In this document: one piece after another, positions 1-13,200 of the stretch
How the letters are laid out: each line of letters starts with the position of its first letter
Numbering within the stretch: position 1 is the first letter of the stretch
Source of the DNA: Prochilodus magdalenae
Lineage: Eukaryota; Chordata; Actinopteri; Characiformes; Prochilodontidae
Reading direction: 5' to 3'
Length of the DNA: 64,000 nt
Assembly: GCA_024036415.1 (NCBI GenBank)
Contig: JAMWET010001940.1
Location: 456,501 to 520,500, forward strand
Notes under the pieces: generated by a model
What the model was told of the DNA's origin: nothing
The model's database searches: none
The model's input: only the letters and a program-made list of their open reading frames with translations
Made by a program: the position numbers and the translations under genes

Positions 1-556
1 GTTGATACGTCCATTGTTTCATGGCATCGCAAAAAAGAAATAGTGCTGTACATCCCAAACTTTGACATGAGTAAAACAGAGCAACATAACAGTTTAATTT
101 TAGTAGATATAATCATCAGTTTTACCCCACACTGCTGGCTAGGGACCCAACATCAGACTAACAATGTACTCCATTTCCATCCACCTTCTTCCACTTTCAG
201 CTCCACTGGAGAGACAAAGTGGCTCAAGTGGCTGAAGACAACATCGTGGTCCAAGGGGAGAGAGGGTGCAGTGGAGCGAGACTGAGAGCAAGTTCAGCGC
301 TAAATGAATTGAGAACAGCAGAGGGAGGTGAACTACTGATCCCAAAACAGTGGTAGTTGTCCCTCTATAGTGGACAAGGGTGCAGCAAGGGGTTGAAGGG
401 CTGGCGCACTAGACACATTTACACATTCTCCCTCTCAAAGCTTACACAGTATGGTGGCATTTAGTTTTGTAGAGTGTGTGTGGCTGGAAGCGTCCAAGGT
501 AGAAAGTAAAGCCTGTCTCAGTGATAAAGCTGTTGATGGCAAGCGAGTAGGTGAGC

Positions 557-602
557 AAAGAGAGAGAGAGAGAGAGGGACAGAGAGGGAGAGAGAGAGAG
601 AG
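557..602. repeat. (AG)n microsatellite
   Basis: Alternating AG interrupted by two GGGAC/GGGAG steps. The rest of 1-1380 and 1544-2072 is AT-rich sequence inside or beyond pdxk in which I recognise no exon. Confidence 0.85.
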
Positions 603-1382
603 ACTGGCCTAGAAATCAAAACACTTCTGCAACACCCTGAGGTGAGAATCAAATACTCTGTTCACTTACAATCTGATATCTCTATCTGCCTACTGAGTGT
701 GTGTCTGTGCACGTGCGTATGTGTGTATTCGTAAATGAACATCACCAAGCTCCACACACCCCCTTACCTCATAAATGACTCACCTAACTCTTTCTTTCCC
801 TCTCTGTCCTCAAAAGCTCTGACCAAAATAGTCCCTGTGTCTCTCAGACCACCTCCAGTTGCGTCCTGCATGCTCATCAGTTGGACCTGCACATATTTCC
901 CTAGCCAAATGACTACGGCCCCGCTGAAGCAAGCAGTCATTGTTTACACTGTCCTAATAATGCCCCAATGTCTCTATCCATCACTGACCATTTGAGAATA
1001 TAAAAGCTGACAAACAGCCAATTTCCCACACACAATCCCAGGCCCTTTCCTGACTGGTTATTATTTTTATGACCTATGCAAGCCCCATCCCCAAACACAT
1101 TCTTTCACGCATGTGCTTAACAGACTGCTCCCAAACATCGCTGCAAGGCTTTCTTTGAGTCACTACATAAGATGGAACGATACACTGCTAATCCAGACTC
1201 CAGGTAGGTAACGAAAAGGTTGAAGAGAGCAGCACATCTGCGTGAATGCTACCTTTAGTTGGATTACTAGGGATGTAACAATCCACTTATCTGCATGGAT
1301 GTATTGACCAAATAGCAAACTCAGGCAGTGTCATCGATGTGACGCATAACCTTTGATTCCTCTCTGTACGCTGCCCTGATGT

Positions 1383-1543
1383 TTCTCAACCCTGGTCCTG
1401 GATGCACCCTGCCCTACACAGTTTCAGTGGATTCCCCGCTTTAACACCCCCTGAAATTCTAAAAGTGTTGAATCAGGTGTGCTGGGAGCAGGGAAAGCAC
1501 TCAAATGTGCAGGGCAGGGTGCCTCCAGGACCAGGATTGAGAA
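1383..1543. mobile_element. Foldback MITE of the 'ctggtcctgg' family
   Basis: A 161-base element whose two ends are near-perfect inverted repeats. The left end reads TTCTCAACCCTGGTCCTGG and the right end contains CCAGGACCAGGATTGAGAA; both are followed inward by a CACCCTGCCCT/AGGGCAGGGTG pair. There is no coding capacity. Short hAT-like non-autonomous elements in fish have this form. A diverged relative is at about 6569-6737. Confidence 0.7.
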
Positions 1544-2072
1544 TCACTGCTGTAGGTGGCAACATTTCACACCAGATGCATCGCAGCACGAGGATAATCC
1601 AGAACCACTATGTGACAGTAAATTGCCTGTTGTAGAAATAAACCTTATGCAGGTAACAAAGACAGCTACAGTGAAACACTAATGTTTACAACATTAGCCT
1701 GCTCAACAAGTACTTACAACCCTTTCGCTAACCTGCACAGTCATGCCGGTTGACCAGCATTCAAAACACAGTATATGTAGGCTTTATGCAGCATTGTTCT
1801 ATCAGGGCTGTCAATCGTCAACTGTCAACATTCAAAAATGACAATGTCCTTCACCCAATTGTCTACCTGAAGCAAAATTAGTTTTTCTTTTTTGTTCCTT
1901 TCTTCTCATCAGCTCTTCTGTTGCTGTTCCTACAGATACCATGGCTATGTTCGCATGCTCTGTTAACAAGCAGTATACAAATGCCAAGTGTGCTGCCATC
2001 ATCACCACCTTGACCAGTGGTATGCCAATGATATGATGCCCAGTGTGACGTTATTCGAATAGCACCTACAGT

Positions 2073-2311
2073 AGGGCTGCACAATACTGGGAAAATTACT
2101 GGGAGATTGAAATTTTTTCCCCTGCAATATCTCACAGTATTAAAAATATAAATCTTCACCAGAAACTTAAACTTGAATAGCTAGAAACATCATTCATTGT
2201 AAAATAATTTAAGTGAAAATAAAAATCACAAAAATAAAAATACTACAGTGTGAGTACTATCTATGTAAACACTGTGTTGATGATGTGGAAGCGATTTATT
2301 GTGCAGCCCTA
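2073..2311. mobile_element. Short element with 'agggctgcacaat' inverted ends
   Basis: The left end AGGGCTGCACAAT and right end ATTGTGCAGCCCT are perfect inverted repeats 13 bases long, enclosing AT-rich non-coding DNA in a 239-base unit. It looks like a hAT-type MITE. Clear 8-base target duplications were not visible. Confidence 0.65.
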
Positions 2312-2942
2312 ATACATAGGACATCCTTTGTTAGAACCTCATGTGTAAATAATGTACAAATTAGATTAAATGAATGAAGCCCATTTTGCATATGTGGGAA
2401 ACCCTATATGGTTTGTAGTCTAACAAATCCCTAGTTATTCCTTTATCACATCAGCTCTACTACTGCTTGAGAATCTGAACACATGCAAAATTACTAGATG
2501 CTGTTGTGCAGTAGCCTGTGAGTCCAGGCCTGCATCTTACACTGCATCCAAAACCAAAAAACTTTACACTGTTTCTCGTAACTGTCCAGAGTGAATGGCC
2601 GGGTCAGAGAGTTCTGCTTATGTGATGCTTCAGAGTCACATATGACCAGCAGAAAGGTCATCTCAGAGATCCTGTAGTAACAAACCTAAATAGCCAAGAA
2701 CTCCATCAGTCTGTGGGTCAGTGAGGACAAAAACTCAATAGGGGTCACCGACTGATGACGTCTATCTTCTGTGAATGAACAACCCACAACTTTTGGGCCT
2801 CATGGCAAGATTTAAGCCAACAAGGCGAACATAAGCATTTTTACCTGACCAGCCTTAACTGATTACGAGACTAGTTAAAAGCTACACATGGATGCAGCTC
2901 AGTAATTGTTATTATATCAGTAAAAGTGAGCTCCTACTATAC

Positions 2943-5198
2943 CTGTATGATTAGAGAACTGTACTGAGTTGATGGAGTCCACTTCAAAGCCCATCACCTG
3001 GAACAGAAACATATTTATCTTAAACAGTTGCACATGTCATCAGTGTGTCCTACAAATACCTACAGAGGCACTGGATAAATTCAGAGACTGGGTTGTATTC
3101 AGTATTTGTACATACTGTGTTGCATTAGTTCCAGGTAAAGGGAACCAATTTTGCTGTCTTCATAATTAAACAGGAAGTCAGTGTTCTACAAGTAATAACC
3201 ATATACACTATATTCAATTTAATTCAATTCGACTTTGTGATTATACCAATACAAGGTTGTACAGTAGAACAAAACACAGTCAGGCTCCTTCTCCAGTGCA
3301 GTTACAATAGTACAGTACAGCATACTGTATTGTAAAGTGATTTACACTTATTGTCAAAATATAGTTGTAGGAATACCTGCACCCAGAAGGAACCACCCAA
3401 CAGGAATGACACTTGGTGGGCAGGTTTTACATTGCAGGACAAAATAAAATTTCATGCTCAGCTGTGCATCTGACAGGCCTTATCCTGAACTTAACTGATC
3501 CAGCAGCCATGGATACAAACATTCAGTCATCCTGTTAGCGCCAGCACCATTGACAGATGGCTGCATGGCGCTGGACTACATACACAGACTGTTATGACGA
3601 CTGCCCTAAACACCACGTCAACATCACCAAAGACTGCAATGGTGTTGTGGCAGACTGTCATAGAGTGACTCCAATGATGAGTCCTGCTTTTGACTTAGTG
3701 GACAAACCAGTCCATATGTGGAGGCACTGTGGTCAGTGCAATGATAAATGATTTGTTTTCTCTCATGTCACTCCTCGTCCATCCTTATGGCAAAATCTAC
3801 AGGAACTGTGTGAGAACAGGTAAAATGCATGGGATGGATTACCACAGAAATCTCTGATCTTGCATGTTATATTAGTGGACATGGTGGCCAAAGCCATACT
3901 CAGAGTAGATCAATAAATATTGCCCATATTAGTCTAAATTTATCATCATTTATTGTTTCTAGTAACCTTCCTTCCCAAAAGCATTGCAATACAACATTTC
4001 CTTCTGGGTGTAACTATTTTTTTGCTGATGAGTGTAAATGGCCGTACTGCCGAGCCCTACCTCCAATAATCACAAGCTTTGTTCTCCTTAATTAAGTTTA
4101 TATGTCCATTTATTATTGCATATTATTGCATCTATTCAGGACAATATTTGTACAGTGGCAAAATAAATGGGCATTTGATCATCACTGTGTTTGATTGATT
4201 TTGACTGAATGATTTTTTTCCAAAAACATGCTGGAATATTGGTGTCTCCCGGCTGTGACGTCACTTGGCTCTCTTTCCAAAGGAGCGAGTTGGACTCCTG
4301 GTGAGGATCATCCTCTCTTTCAGCGTCTACTACCATATCTGAAAGGTTAAAACACCAGCCGCAAACAAAAACGACCAGCTTCCCAACAGCAGGCTGGTTC
4401 CCCCCCCCCTATTGTTCCAAAGATCAAACCTCGAGATGTCGAAGCCATAAATCAGCCAGTGATGTCCGCTTAAATGAACGGCTTTTAGATTCCCACATAA
4501 GAAACAGCACCCCTCAACAACCGCAGCAGCACGTCCAAATCACCTAACAGCTCTCACAACATGCGGGTTGTCCACAGAGAACTCGTGTCTACCAGCTCCA
4601 GCCCATTTTAAAGCGGAATTTTTGGGAATTCTGACAGGAAATCGCCTGAGGCTGTCACGCGCTGCTGCTGCTGTTGCTCATCACCCATGCTGAAAAGGTT
4701 CTGCATGTACAGAGTAATTCCTAACCTGACAACAGCTGTGAAAACACAAGGAACCTCAATAATGAGAACCTTAATACAGAACATCGGTGTGCGCGCGCGA
4801 GACCCCCAATTAGGCCATTTTAAAAGGGAAACTTTGTCTCGTGACACGACCTGAAACAGAGCTATGAAGTTACACCAAGCCGACCATCTGAAAGACTAAA
4901 TAAATATTCACTCTGAGTGACCTTAACTACTTTTCCCTGCGAACACCCTGCTCGCCTTGCCTGGCACCGGCCGGCGCTCACCGCTACTGGCATTTAAAAA
5001 CACAGAGAGCGAGGGAGCGTGCCCCCTGCATGCCCGCGCGCGCGTCCTTAGGACAGCAAGGAACGATGGTGACAGCGCGTGCACATGCGAGAGCAGCCGT
5101 GAACGCGTTACCTGCAAGGGGAACGAGGCTGATTTGTTGCCCACGTAGCCCCTCACTACGTGACTCTGGATAGACAGCACTCGGCACTCCATCTCCAT
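2943..5198 (-). CDS. pdxk: Pyridoxal kinase, 5' part (exons 1 and 2; gene continues left of the window)
   Basis: Pyridoxal kinase phosphorylates pyridoxal, pyridoxine and pyridoxamine in the cytosol to make the B6 coenzyme. Exon 1 (5198 down to 5112) encodes 29 residues and contains [17 protein letters not shown], almost identical to the start of vertebrate PDXK, including the Ser of the SIQSHV substrate loop. It ends at a GTAACG donor in phase 0. Exon 2 (2997 down to 2943) encodes [18 protein letters not shown] plus one base and ends at a GTATAG donor in phase 1; the NHTG motif is the next substrate-site segment. I chose the ATG at 5198 because known PDXK proteins begin with this short acidic Met-Glu segment. 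The frame stays open upstream to an ATG at 5360, which would add 54 Arg/Cys/Ala-rich residues unlike any PDXK. Exon 3 (expected to begin with a YAHWKGQ-like motif) was not found in 1-2942. Recognition is firm; whether it is the a or b fish copy is unknown. Confidence 0.93.
3376..3440. repeat. Diverged interspersed repeat, copy 1 (copy 2 at 9286-9350)
   Basis: Both places start CTGCACCCA and share GGAACCACC, a GTGG or GTGGG step and TTGACATTG/TTTACATTG at the same spacing, over about 65 bases. They are old copies of the same dispersed repeat. The class is not recognised. Nearby 3200-3300 resembles the 3' tail of a LINE. Confidence 0.5.
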
Positions 5199-5460
5199 CT
5201 CGCGCACGAAGTTGTCGGTGCTGTCCGCGCAGGCGGCGCGTGAGGAACAGCGCGATCCCGCGGCTCGAGGGCAGGCGGCCGGTTCCCTCTGCTGTGTCCA
5301 CACCGGAATCCGTGATGGCAGTTTGAGGAGCCACGCGCCGAACTGAAGGACGTGCAACATGGAGAGACGGTCATTGGCGAGGCGGAGAGCCTGGACCGCA
5401 ACAACTGCTTAGGCATTCTCGGCGGGCGCCTAAACCCGCTGACATCACGAGCATCACGAT
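4930..5460 (-). promoter_or_regulatory. GC-rich promoter and 5' leader region of pdxk
   Basis: This stretch is much richer in G, C and CpG than its surroundings, with many CGCG steps between 5035 and 5430, and it covers pdxk exon 1. No TATA box is evident. That fits a housekeeping CpG-island promoter. The exact start site cannot be read from sequence. Confidence 0.6.
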
Positions 5461-6568
5461 GACATTAACGGACCGTTTCCTTTCACTCGTGTTTTTTTCT
5501 GCTTCTTCTTCTTTTTTTAAAATGAATTATTTCTCAATATATACTCATGAGAGATGTGGGTTAGTCGGAACCTCATAAAACCCAATAAAGAACAAATATA
5601 TAAATATAGGATAGATGTACATTTTTAAATCTATAGACTTTGGGGGGCTCTTGGGGAAGCAATGTGCTGACAAATTTATTAAACATTAAAAAGGACATTC
5701 TGGATTGAAGCAGTGCTAAATGACACGTAAGCTGTGTTGTACTTTAAGCGCTTTTGAACAGCTACAGGCTCCAGCGCCAAGCCACTGAAATGGGCGCGAT
5801 GTGCAATGCGGAAGTTGGGTCCTTCCTGCTTTACGTCGCGCTGTGAAACGGCTCTATCATTTTAAGTGTGAGCGTTGACGCAAAGAAATTTATGGGTGGT
5901 GTTTGACGTAGTCAGTGCCAGCAACATGTGTCATAGCTCTCCTCTATAATCAAAACATGGACATAACGTTACATGCATTGTGGGCTGTTTCGTGTTTTAT
6001 TTATTTATTTATTCAATTTATTGACAAATTCACCACAATCATATACATTAGTTTGATGCTGATTTATGTGATGCTGGTTGATACAGAATCAGACACGTCT
6101 AACCAAGAAAATAAATATTGCCTGTTGACCTTTAACGGAGTCATCATTGTACCAGATAGCTGCCCAAAGCCTCTTATTAACACAACCTTATGAACACAGA
6201 TATATCTGAAATAGACCCCTGATTGAACTGCAAAGGCTGAGCTGTAATCTTTAGTCATTGTGACCCACTGCACCAACACCCCTTAACTGAATTAATAATA
6301 TATAGAAATAACTGAATTATGTGTAATGAAGCACATGATGCCTAAAACTGTGCAGGTAACTGGAACCTCAGAATTGGACCTCAAAACCCCAGTCTGGAGT
6401 AATGGTTGAGTGCCATTGCAATGCATGTTGTATTGCTTTCTCTGCTCTTAAATACATAATAATAGCTTGGTAATTCATGCATTGGTTGCATCAGATGTGT
6501 GGAAAATGTACAACATGTCAAATCTCAACATGGCTGCAGATTTTCATTTCATTTTCAATTAGTTCTTC

Positions 6569-6737
6569 CCAGTTAGCGATGCGCAATTCTGATCCTGGGC
6601 ATCATTTACCCTGCAGAGTTTAACTCCAACACCCCTGATTCAGACAGTAGACACCTTTAAGGGCATCTAAACATCTGAGCCTGGTGTGCTGGATCTGAAC
6701 TCTCCAGGACCGTGATTGAACGCCACTCGTTTGTCAT
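6569..6737. mobile_element. Diverged relative of the 'ctggtcctgg' foldback MITE
   Basis: It starts GATGCGCAATTCTGATCCTGG and ends CCAGGACCGTGATTGAACGC, inverted ends of the same family as the element at 1383-1543. Inside is a phrase on a hormone-like 'ctgattcag...ctggtgtgctgga' pattern that is also present at 1383-1543. Confidence 0.5.
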
Positions 6738-7018
6738 GATCAACTAAACAATTAAGCTCTTTCTTTGTTGGAATAAAAACCTGTAACCATACTGCCCCCC
6801 TCAATATAAGACTGGACATCCCTGCTCTACAACATTGCAGGGTAGTAGCCTACACAAGGATCAGAATAGAGAACCATTGGTTTAGGCCAACTGCTCTGCA
6901 CAGTTTTAACTATTACCTGACCGGAACAACTCGTCCAGCTTAACAGCTATCCAGTTGTTCATGAGTAGGATCAGATGTATAAACTAAATGTATTCATTCA
7001 TCCATATTTAAAATGCTA

Positions 7019-7255
7019 ATCCCTCTGGGATGTGGGGGTGCTGGAACCTAGTCCAGTGCTTGTTGAGCAGAAGACAGGAAACACCTTGAACAGGTCACCA
7101 GTCCATCAGAGGGCAGACACACAGACAAACACATTCACTCACAGGTAGGGGCAATTTAGTGACTCAGTTCACCTCATGGCACCTTTGGACTGTGGGAGAA
7201 AAAACTGAGTACCCAGAGGAAACCCACACAGACACGGGGAGAGCTCCAGATAGAA
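7019..7255. repeat. Common teleost interspersed repeat
   Basis: It contains the ordered blocks AGTCCATCAGAGGGCAGACA, GGCAATTTAG, TTTGGACTGTGGGAG and AGGAAACCCACACAGACACG. This order is familiar from a widespread fish repeat that is usually read as part of a non-autonomous DNA element. No coding capacity. Confidence 0.6.
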
Positions 7256-7261
7256 AGTCCA

Positions 7262-7735
7262 TTATGTAGTAAAGACAATGGCTCTATATGGAACTATGAA
7301 AGAACACTTTTGGAAAAGGTGGAGCACTTAAAGAACCAATCGACAAGCTTAAATGGTCCTTTGCGTGGTTAAATCGTTCTTCAGATGTCAAGCTTGTGAC
7401 AATAGAAGATTTTTCAGAAAGGTTCTACATAGAACCATCAACAGCATATTTTCCAGAACGCTTTCACAATGCAAAGAATACTTAAACTATGCAGAAGGAT
7501 CTTTGGAAGTTCATGGTTCTTAATGGGACCATTTTCTTGGCTAAGGAACCATTGAAGAACCATCCTTTTTGGCACTGAATAATATATGAACCCCATTTTA
7601 GTGCTATAGAGACCCGCATACAGCACATTCTCCATAAGTTTAAGAACAGTTTTAGCATGCCAATGGTTCATTAAGTGTTCCGGGATCTATGTAGATCAAA
7701 AGAACACTTGAAGAACCAACTTTTCTAAGAGTGTA
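7262..7735. repeat. Foldback-type repeat with 'ggttctttaa/tatagaacc' blocks
   Basis: Multiple direct and inverted copies of AAGAACC, GGTTCT and CATAGAACC are spaced through the region. The same vocabulary recurs at 32640-33240, and partly in the protease intron at 18830-19010. It is probably a family of non-autonomous elements. Confidence 0.5.
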
Positions 7736-7859
7736 GGCAAAGTGAGAGGGTTTATGATCTAACAAGCGCTTATGATGTAAGTAGTGTAATGTGGAATCTA
7801 GTGTTGGTTCTTACATAAGCTTTGGTGTGCCATTTGGTGTGAATAGGTAATAAACTATC

Positions 7860-8540
7860 ACGTCATCAGGTCCTTGCAACCGATCCAGAATGCAGCAGCT
7901 CGTCTTGTCTTCAGTCTGCTCCAGGTTCACTCATGTCACTCCACTCCATTGTTGTTTCCAGTAGCTGTCCTCATCAGACTTAAAACTCTCACGTTTGTCT
8001 ATAAAAGCTAGAATGGACCAGCGCCTCTCTACCGTATGACCATGGTCAAGAGTCAGTCTGTACCTCAAGCCCTTTGAGCTTCAAGCACAGCTCGTCTTGA
8101 CCCTCCATCCCTAAAGATGCGTGGAAGACAAGCGTCTAGACACTTCTCTGTCCTGGCTCCTAGATGGTGGAATGAACTCCCACTGTCTCGCCAAACCTTC
8201 TTTAGCTTCTTTAACCGCAGGCTTTAACCCCATCTCTTTGTAAAGCACTGAAGTGAGGTCTAGTCTAAGTGTATACTGAAATGCTTTGTATTGCACTCAT
8301 ACTGAGCTTATCGTCTCTCTAGGTAAAGAAACTGGCTAGGTTAGTGCACGTCAGGCGTGTGTCTGTATTCTTCTTTCTGGGTATTAGCACCGGCCCTTGT
8401 TCGTGCAGCGTCTGAGCTCAAGGCGAGTTTTAGACTTTAACCTTCTTGTACTAGCTAGGCTACATTGAATGAACACTAAGCACAGTAGTAAGTCGCTCTG
8501 GATCAAAGCATCTGCTAAATGCCGTAAAAGTAAATGTATG
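7860..8540 (+). mobile_element. 5'-truncated L2-type LINE
   Basis: The plus strand carries a frame-broken remnant of the reverse-transcriptase ORF C-terminal end, with phrases corresponding to 'QNAAARLV', 'PLLFPVAVLIRLKTL', 'VYKS' and 'WWNELP'. It ends with the conserved 3' tail CTGGATCAAAGCATCTGCTA followed by AATGCCGTAAAAGTAAATG. That tail is the reverse-transcriptase recognition end shared by fish L2 LINEs and their partner SINEs. Many stops and frameshifts make the copy dead. Confidence 0.7.
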
Positions 8541-9285
8541 TTAATTAAGAACTGAAAATGACAGGCCTACAGATACATGGTCTAAATCGTTGGTAGCTTC
8601 CAGGCAGTACCCCTGTAGTGGGCAGTGATGAGAAAGCAGAAATGAACTGGTTTGGTGGCTGAATCCCAAACGACTCCCTTGTTGGACCACCGTAGATGCA
8701 CGCCCCTTAAACCTGAGCCTAAATCTCGCTCCTAAAATGAGCCTGTGAACGCGCTCCATCACTGGGTCTTAAGAACATATTGCAGCTGGTGGATGATTTG
8801 CCAGCTGAGTCATGATGGATCTCTCGCTCTTTATCTCCGTCGTCGTGACTGCGGGAAGGCGGAGAGAAGGGGATTAGCGCTACACAGAAGTCAGTTCCGT
8901 CATATTAGCGCGCGCACACACATTTACAGGCCGGTGAATCATCACTGCCGAGCAAAGCCACTTCACCGGTGACACTTCTGAACACTGCCGAGAGGCGGAG
9001 GAGGGCACGACTGCCTTCAGTGAAGGAAGCAGCGTTTTAGTGACACCTGCTGGTGAGGCGCTGTCATTACAGAACGCTGAAATGGTACTGATACCTGAAA
9101 ACAGGCCGTTTAATATACAGTATATTTAGTACAGTGTGACTGATTTACAGTATATCAGAGGTAACATGTACAGAACTCATTTAGAATACACACTGATGAC
9201 GCAGATGGAGAAACTATTTTCACATCAGACTGTTCCTCCCTGTTACTTGTGCCCTTTGTGTACTCTCATCTATCAAAAGAATAGC

Positions 9286-9350
9286 TGCACCCAAAGGGAA
9301 CCACCTCAGAGGAGTGAAACTTAGTGGGTAGGTTTGACATTGTGAGACAT
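9286..9350. repeat. Diverged interspersed repeat, copy 2
   Basis: Shares spaced blocks CTGCACCCA, GGAACCACC and a TTTGACATTG-like block with 3376-3440. It lies just left of a LINE fragment. Confidence 0.5.
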
Positions 9351-9648
9351 ACGAAGAATTCAAGTTTCACCCTCAGCCTCGTAAGAAAGGACCCGCCTTA
9401 TCGCTGTACCAGACTGCCCAACACCCATGACATCCTGCCTCAAGTCAACTGCTGGCCCAACTTCACATGAAAACAGTTTATCTGGTCTAAACACCAGAAC
9501 AATATTCCTAATCATCTTTCTAAAACAAGGATCTTCAAACACCTGGGCCGGCGTTCAGCACAGTTTGGTGATTTGTTTCCGCTCAGTACATGTGGTTCAG
9601 TTCTGCTAATTTGCAGGTTTAGCTGGTGAGAAATGAAAGTGCCAAACT

Positions 9649-10214
<566 letters not shown>

Positions 10215-13200
10215 ACAGGAGCAGGCCCAAACATACTTTATTTTCAGTGTACGTCATTTTAACCAGATTTACACTTCAGTTTCAGCCATTTCTTTCCTTT
10301 CACTCATCATTAAATGTACACACAGTATAGGAGAAATACACAAATAATTGTGTATATTATATAAAAATAAACAAACATTTTTGTTTTTAAATGGAGATAC
10401 AAGGTTTTGTTCTGACAGATATACAACCATTAGAAACATCGGGATACCCCTGGTCAAATACACATTGTGTTGATGTTCTATATGTAAATAAGTTAAACCT
10501 CGTCTACAGACAACACGCTTCGTGTTAATGCCCACTTACAGTTTATTTCCTATTCTTATTGTACTGTGCTAAAGTTATTTTAAATGGCAGCATTAATAGT
10601 AACATTAAAATAGTGCACTACCCCCCTGTACTCTGTACACTGTAAATATGGTCTAATATACTTATTGTCTCACTTCTGACTCATTTATTAGTCAGTGTTC
10701 TGATTTAAAAATGGCTGAAAATGGTTAAATCAGCAAGCAGTGACTGTGTTTCTAGTTCATGTTGTTGCCTAAATAACCGTGTGAGTGTTCTTAAAGTATT
10801 CTCTATAAAGGGTAATTAATTAGAGGATTATGAGCACTGTCTTCAGACATGGATAAATTCAATAAAAAGACTTCTCTAATCAGAATAAATATCCCATAGA
10901 AACAAACATCCCAAATACATCCTGTTACATCCCGACCCTGCACACATGTGTACAGCACCTTGTGAAAGCACTCAAGCCCTCTATAAAGTCAACAGTTTTT
11001 ATTTCTAAAGAGGTGAAAAAGGTAAAATGTTCATCCTGATATGCCAAGATACACGAGGGAGTAATTACTACCGGACAGTGTACCAAGCTAGCAAGCCTAC
11101 AAGCTCACAGTGAATGACTTAAAGCTGTTACTGCAGCAACAGATGGGTCTGATGTACATTTACCCTTTTACCCACAGATCCAACAGCATCATTTAGTGTG
11201 ATGAGGTTTATGATGATGATTGTGAAGTGGCTTTTTAAGGGTTGATTAACTGTGTTCTGTGTTTATGTTGTGAATGAGGTCATTTCTAGGTGTCCTGTGC
11301 TGCAGCTGTGGTTAGTTCTTGTTGCTGTTTTTCATATGGGTGTGAGTTGGGAGTGAATATGCATAAAAAATAAATGTCATAAATAAACAAGAGAAGTGAT
11401 CTTTCTGAATTATGTGGGGAGTGAATGATCAGTGGTATTCCTGATGCTTACTAGAGTGTTGCTAGGCGGTCACTATGTTCTGCCCTATGGTTCCTAAACT
11501 GTGGCAAAGTGATTGCTGTGGTATTCCAGGTGCTGCCATCTTGGATTCAACTTCAGTTTTTCAGATGGGAAGGCAGGTGTGTGACACATCAAACTGGAAG
11601 AGAATTTCACCAGAAAACCTCTGTATATCAGTGTAACGTTTTTTGTTCTGATGTTTAAACAGTGATTTTATGAAACCAGGTCCACAGAGTGTGTCCGGTA
11701 TGCTGTATTCAAGTGTTAGAGCTATCCTTTTCTCCTATTCCTGATGAACTCCCACCAAAACATCTGGCTGAATGCTGCACTAGCATCAACAATTTTGCCT
11801 ATGATTTGGACAACATTCTTTAAATATGAATATCTGAAACCAAACCAATTTCAGCTTTGAAGTCCGGATTGAAACACTGATTGAGGTAAATGTGTGTGCA
11901 ATATTATCTAAACATGTTCATAACTTTAAAGGGGTTTCATACTTTCACAGGACACTGTATGAACACATTGCCTACTTTATTATAAACACACAACTTGCTT
12001 CCACCACCTGGTCACTGTGTGAGGTTTATCTACATTATAGATCTACAATGCAGGTGTACTATTACAGGCTGTAGTCCATCTGTTGCCAGCCCACCTCTAT
12101 CTATTCATTGCTGGTCTGTTTCTGACTACAGGATCACAGTGAATGCCCGACCAGACAATGGGTCCAGTGTTGTGGAGCCTCAAACTGCCAATTTCACTTT
12201 TCAGATTCTCTTGCTTTTTTAATGGTGTTAAATATTTCTGTTTGTTGGAACTTTTACAGATGTAGTTTTTTATAGTGCAGGTTCTCCAAACACTCAGCGC
12301 ACCATCCCTGCTGCCAGATATTATCTTGTAAGTGACAGACCATTTTAAAAAGAATGTAGCCTGCCAAACAAAAATAGCCAGCCAAAAGGAGCTCTGTGGT
12401 CAAAAGCTGATCACCGAAGGACTAGCAGATGAAGATGGCTAACCCAAATAGTTACAGCTCTGTAGTTCTAAGAGTAAGAATCAGCGTCACAGAGTACAGG
12501 TTCTCCAGTAACCTTGCTAATTACTCCTTAATGTAATCACACACTGCATGTGTAACATCACACTCGCTCACGTCATCATCCTTCATATTGTTAGGCTGGA
12601 TTGAGGTCATGTGTTGTTTCCCATGGACCAATGTGCAAAACTCACAGGGTGTATGTTCAAAGAACACCTATTTTAGAACAGCTACAAATAAATCAGTAAA
12701 AAAAACACAGTGGGATTGTTTGTGTGTCTAAGAATTTCCAAAGCTCTCGTTGAGGAAGCCCCATATTCACATTTCCAATACCTACACTGTTAGGAAAAGA
12801 GTTCTCCAACTGTATATCAACTGTGTTTATGGTTCTCTATATTTACTTTCCCAGAAAGATGCATATGTATACCTTTTCTTAATTTTAAATAACAAAAAAT
12901 TAGAAGTAAAGTCAATATAACTTAAAATTATGAGGAATATGGTACTATTATATGCACTACATAAGATTTTGATGATGTACTCTTGAGACTACCACCCCAA
13001 TGACAGTAGCTACACCCTGAAATGTACAGTATTTTCTGAGGTGTAGTTCAGTTCATCATTACTTCCTTCAATTAAATTAGTTGTGCTGCTGCAATTTCTG
13101 GAAAGTACAGAGAGATCAGAAACCAAACCTGTGTATTTGATACCCAGTATATTGCTAAGTAGAGATGGGAGATTCTCATCACTCCATCATCAGGAGTGCG

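Noticed and set aside
1..2942. Search for pdxk exon 3 and later exons
   Set aside because: No stretch matching the next conserved PDXK segment was found; those exons are presumed to lie left of the window.
4923..5360. A 145-codon minus-strand ORF as a stand-alone gene
   Set aside because: Its middle is pdxk exon 1; the part after 5112 runs past a splice donor into intron sequence.
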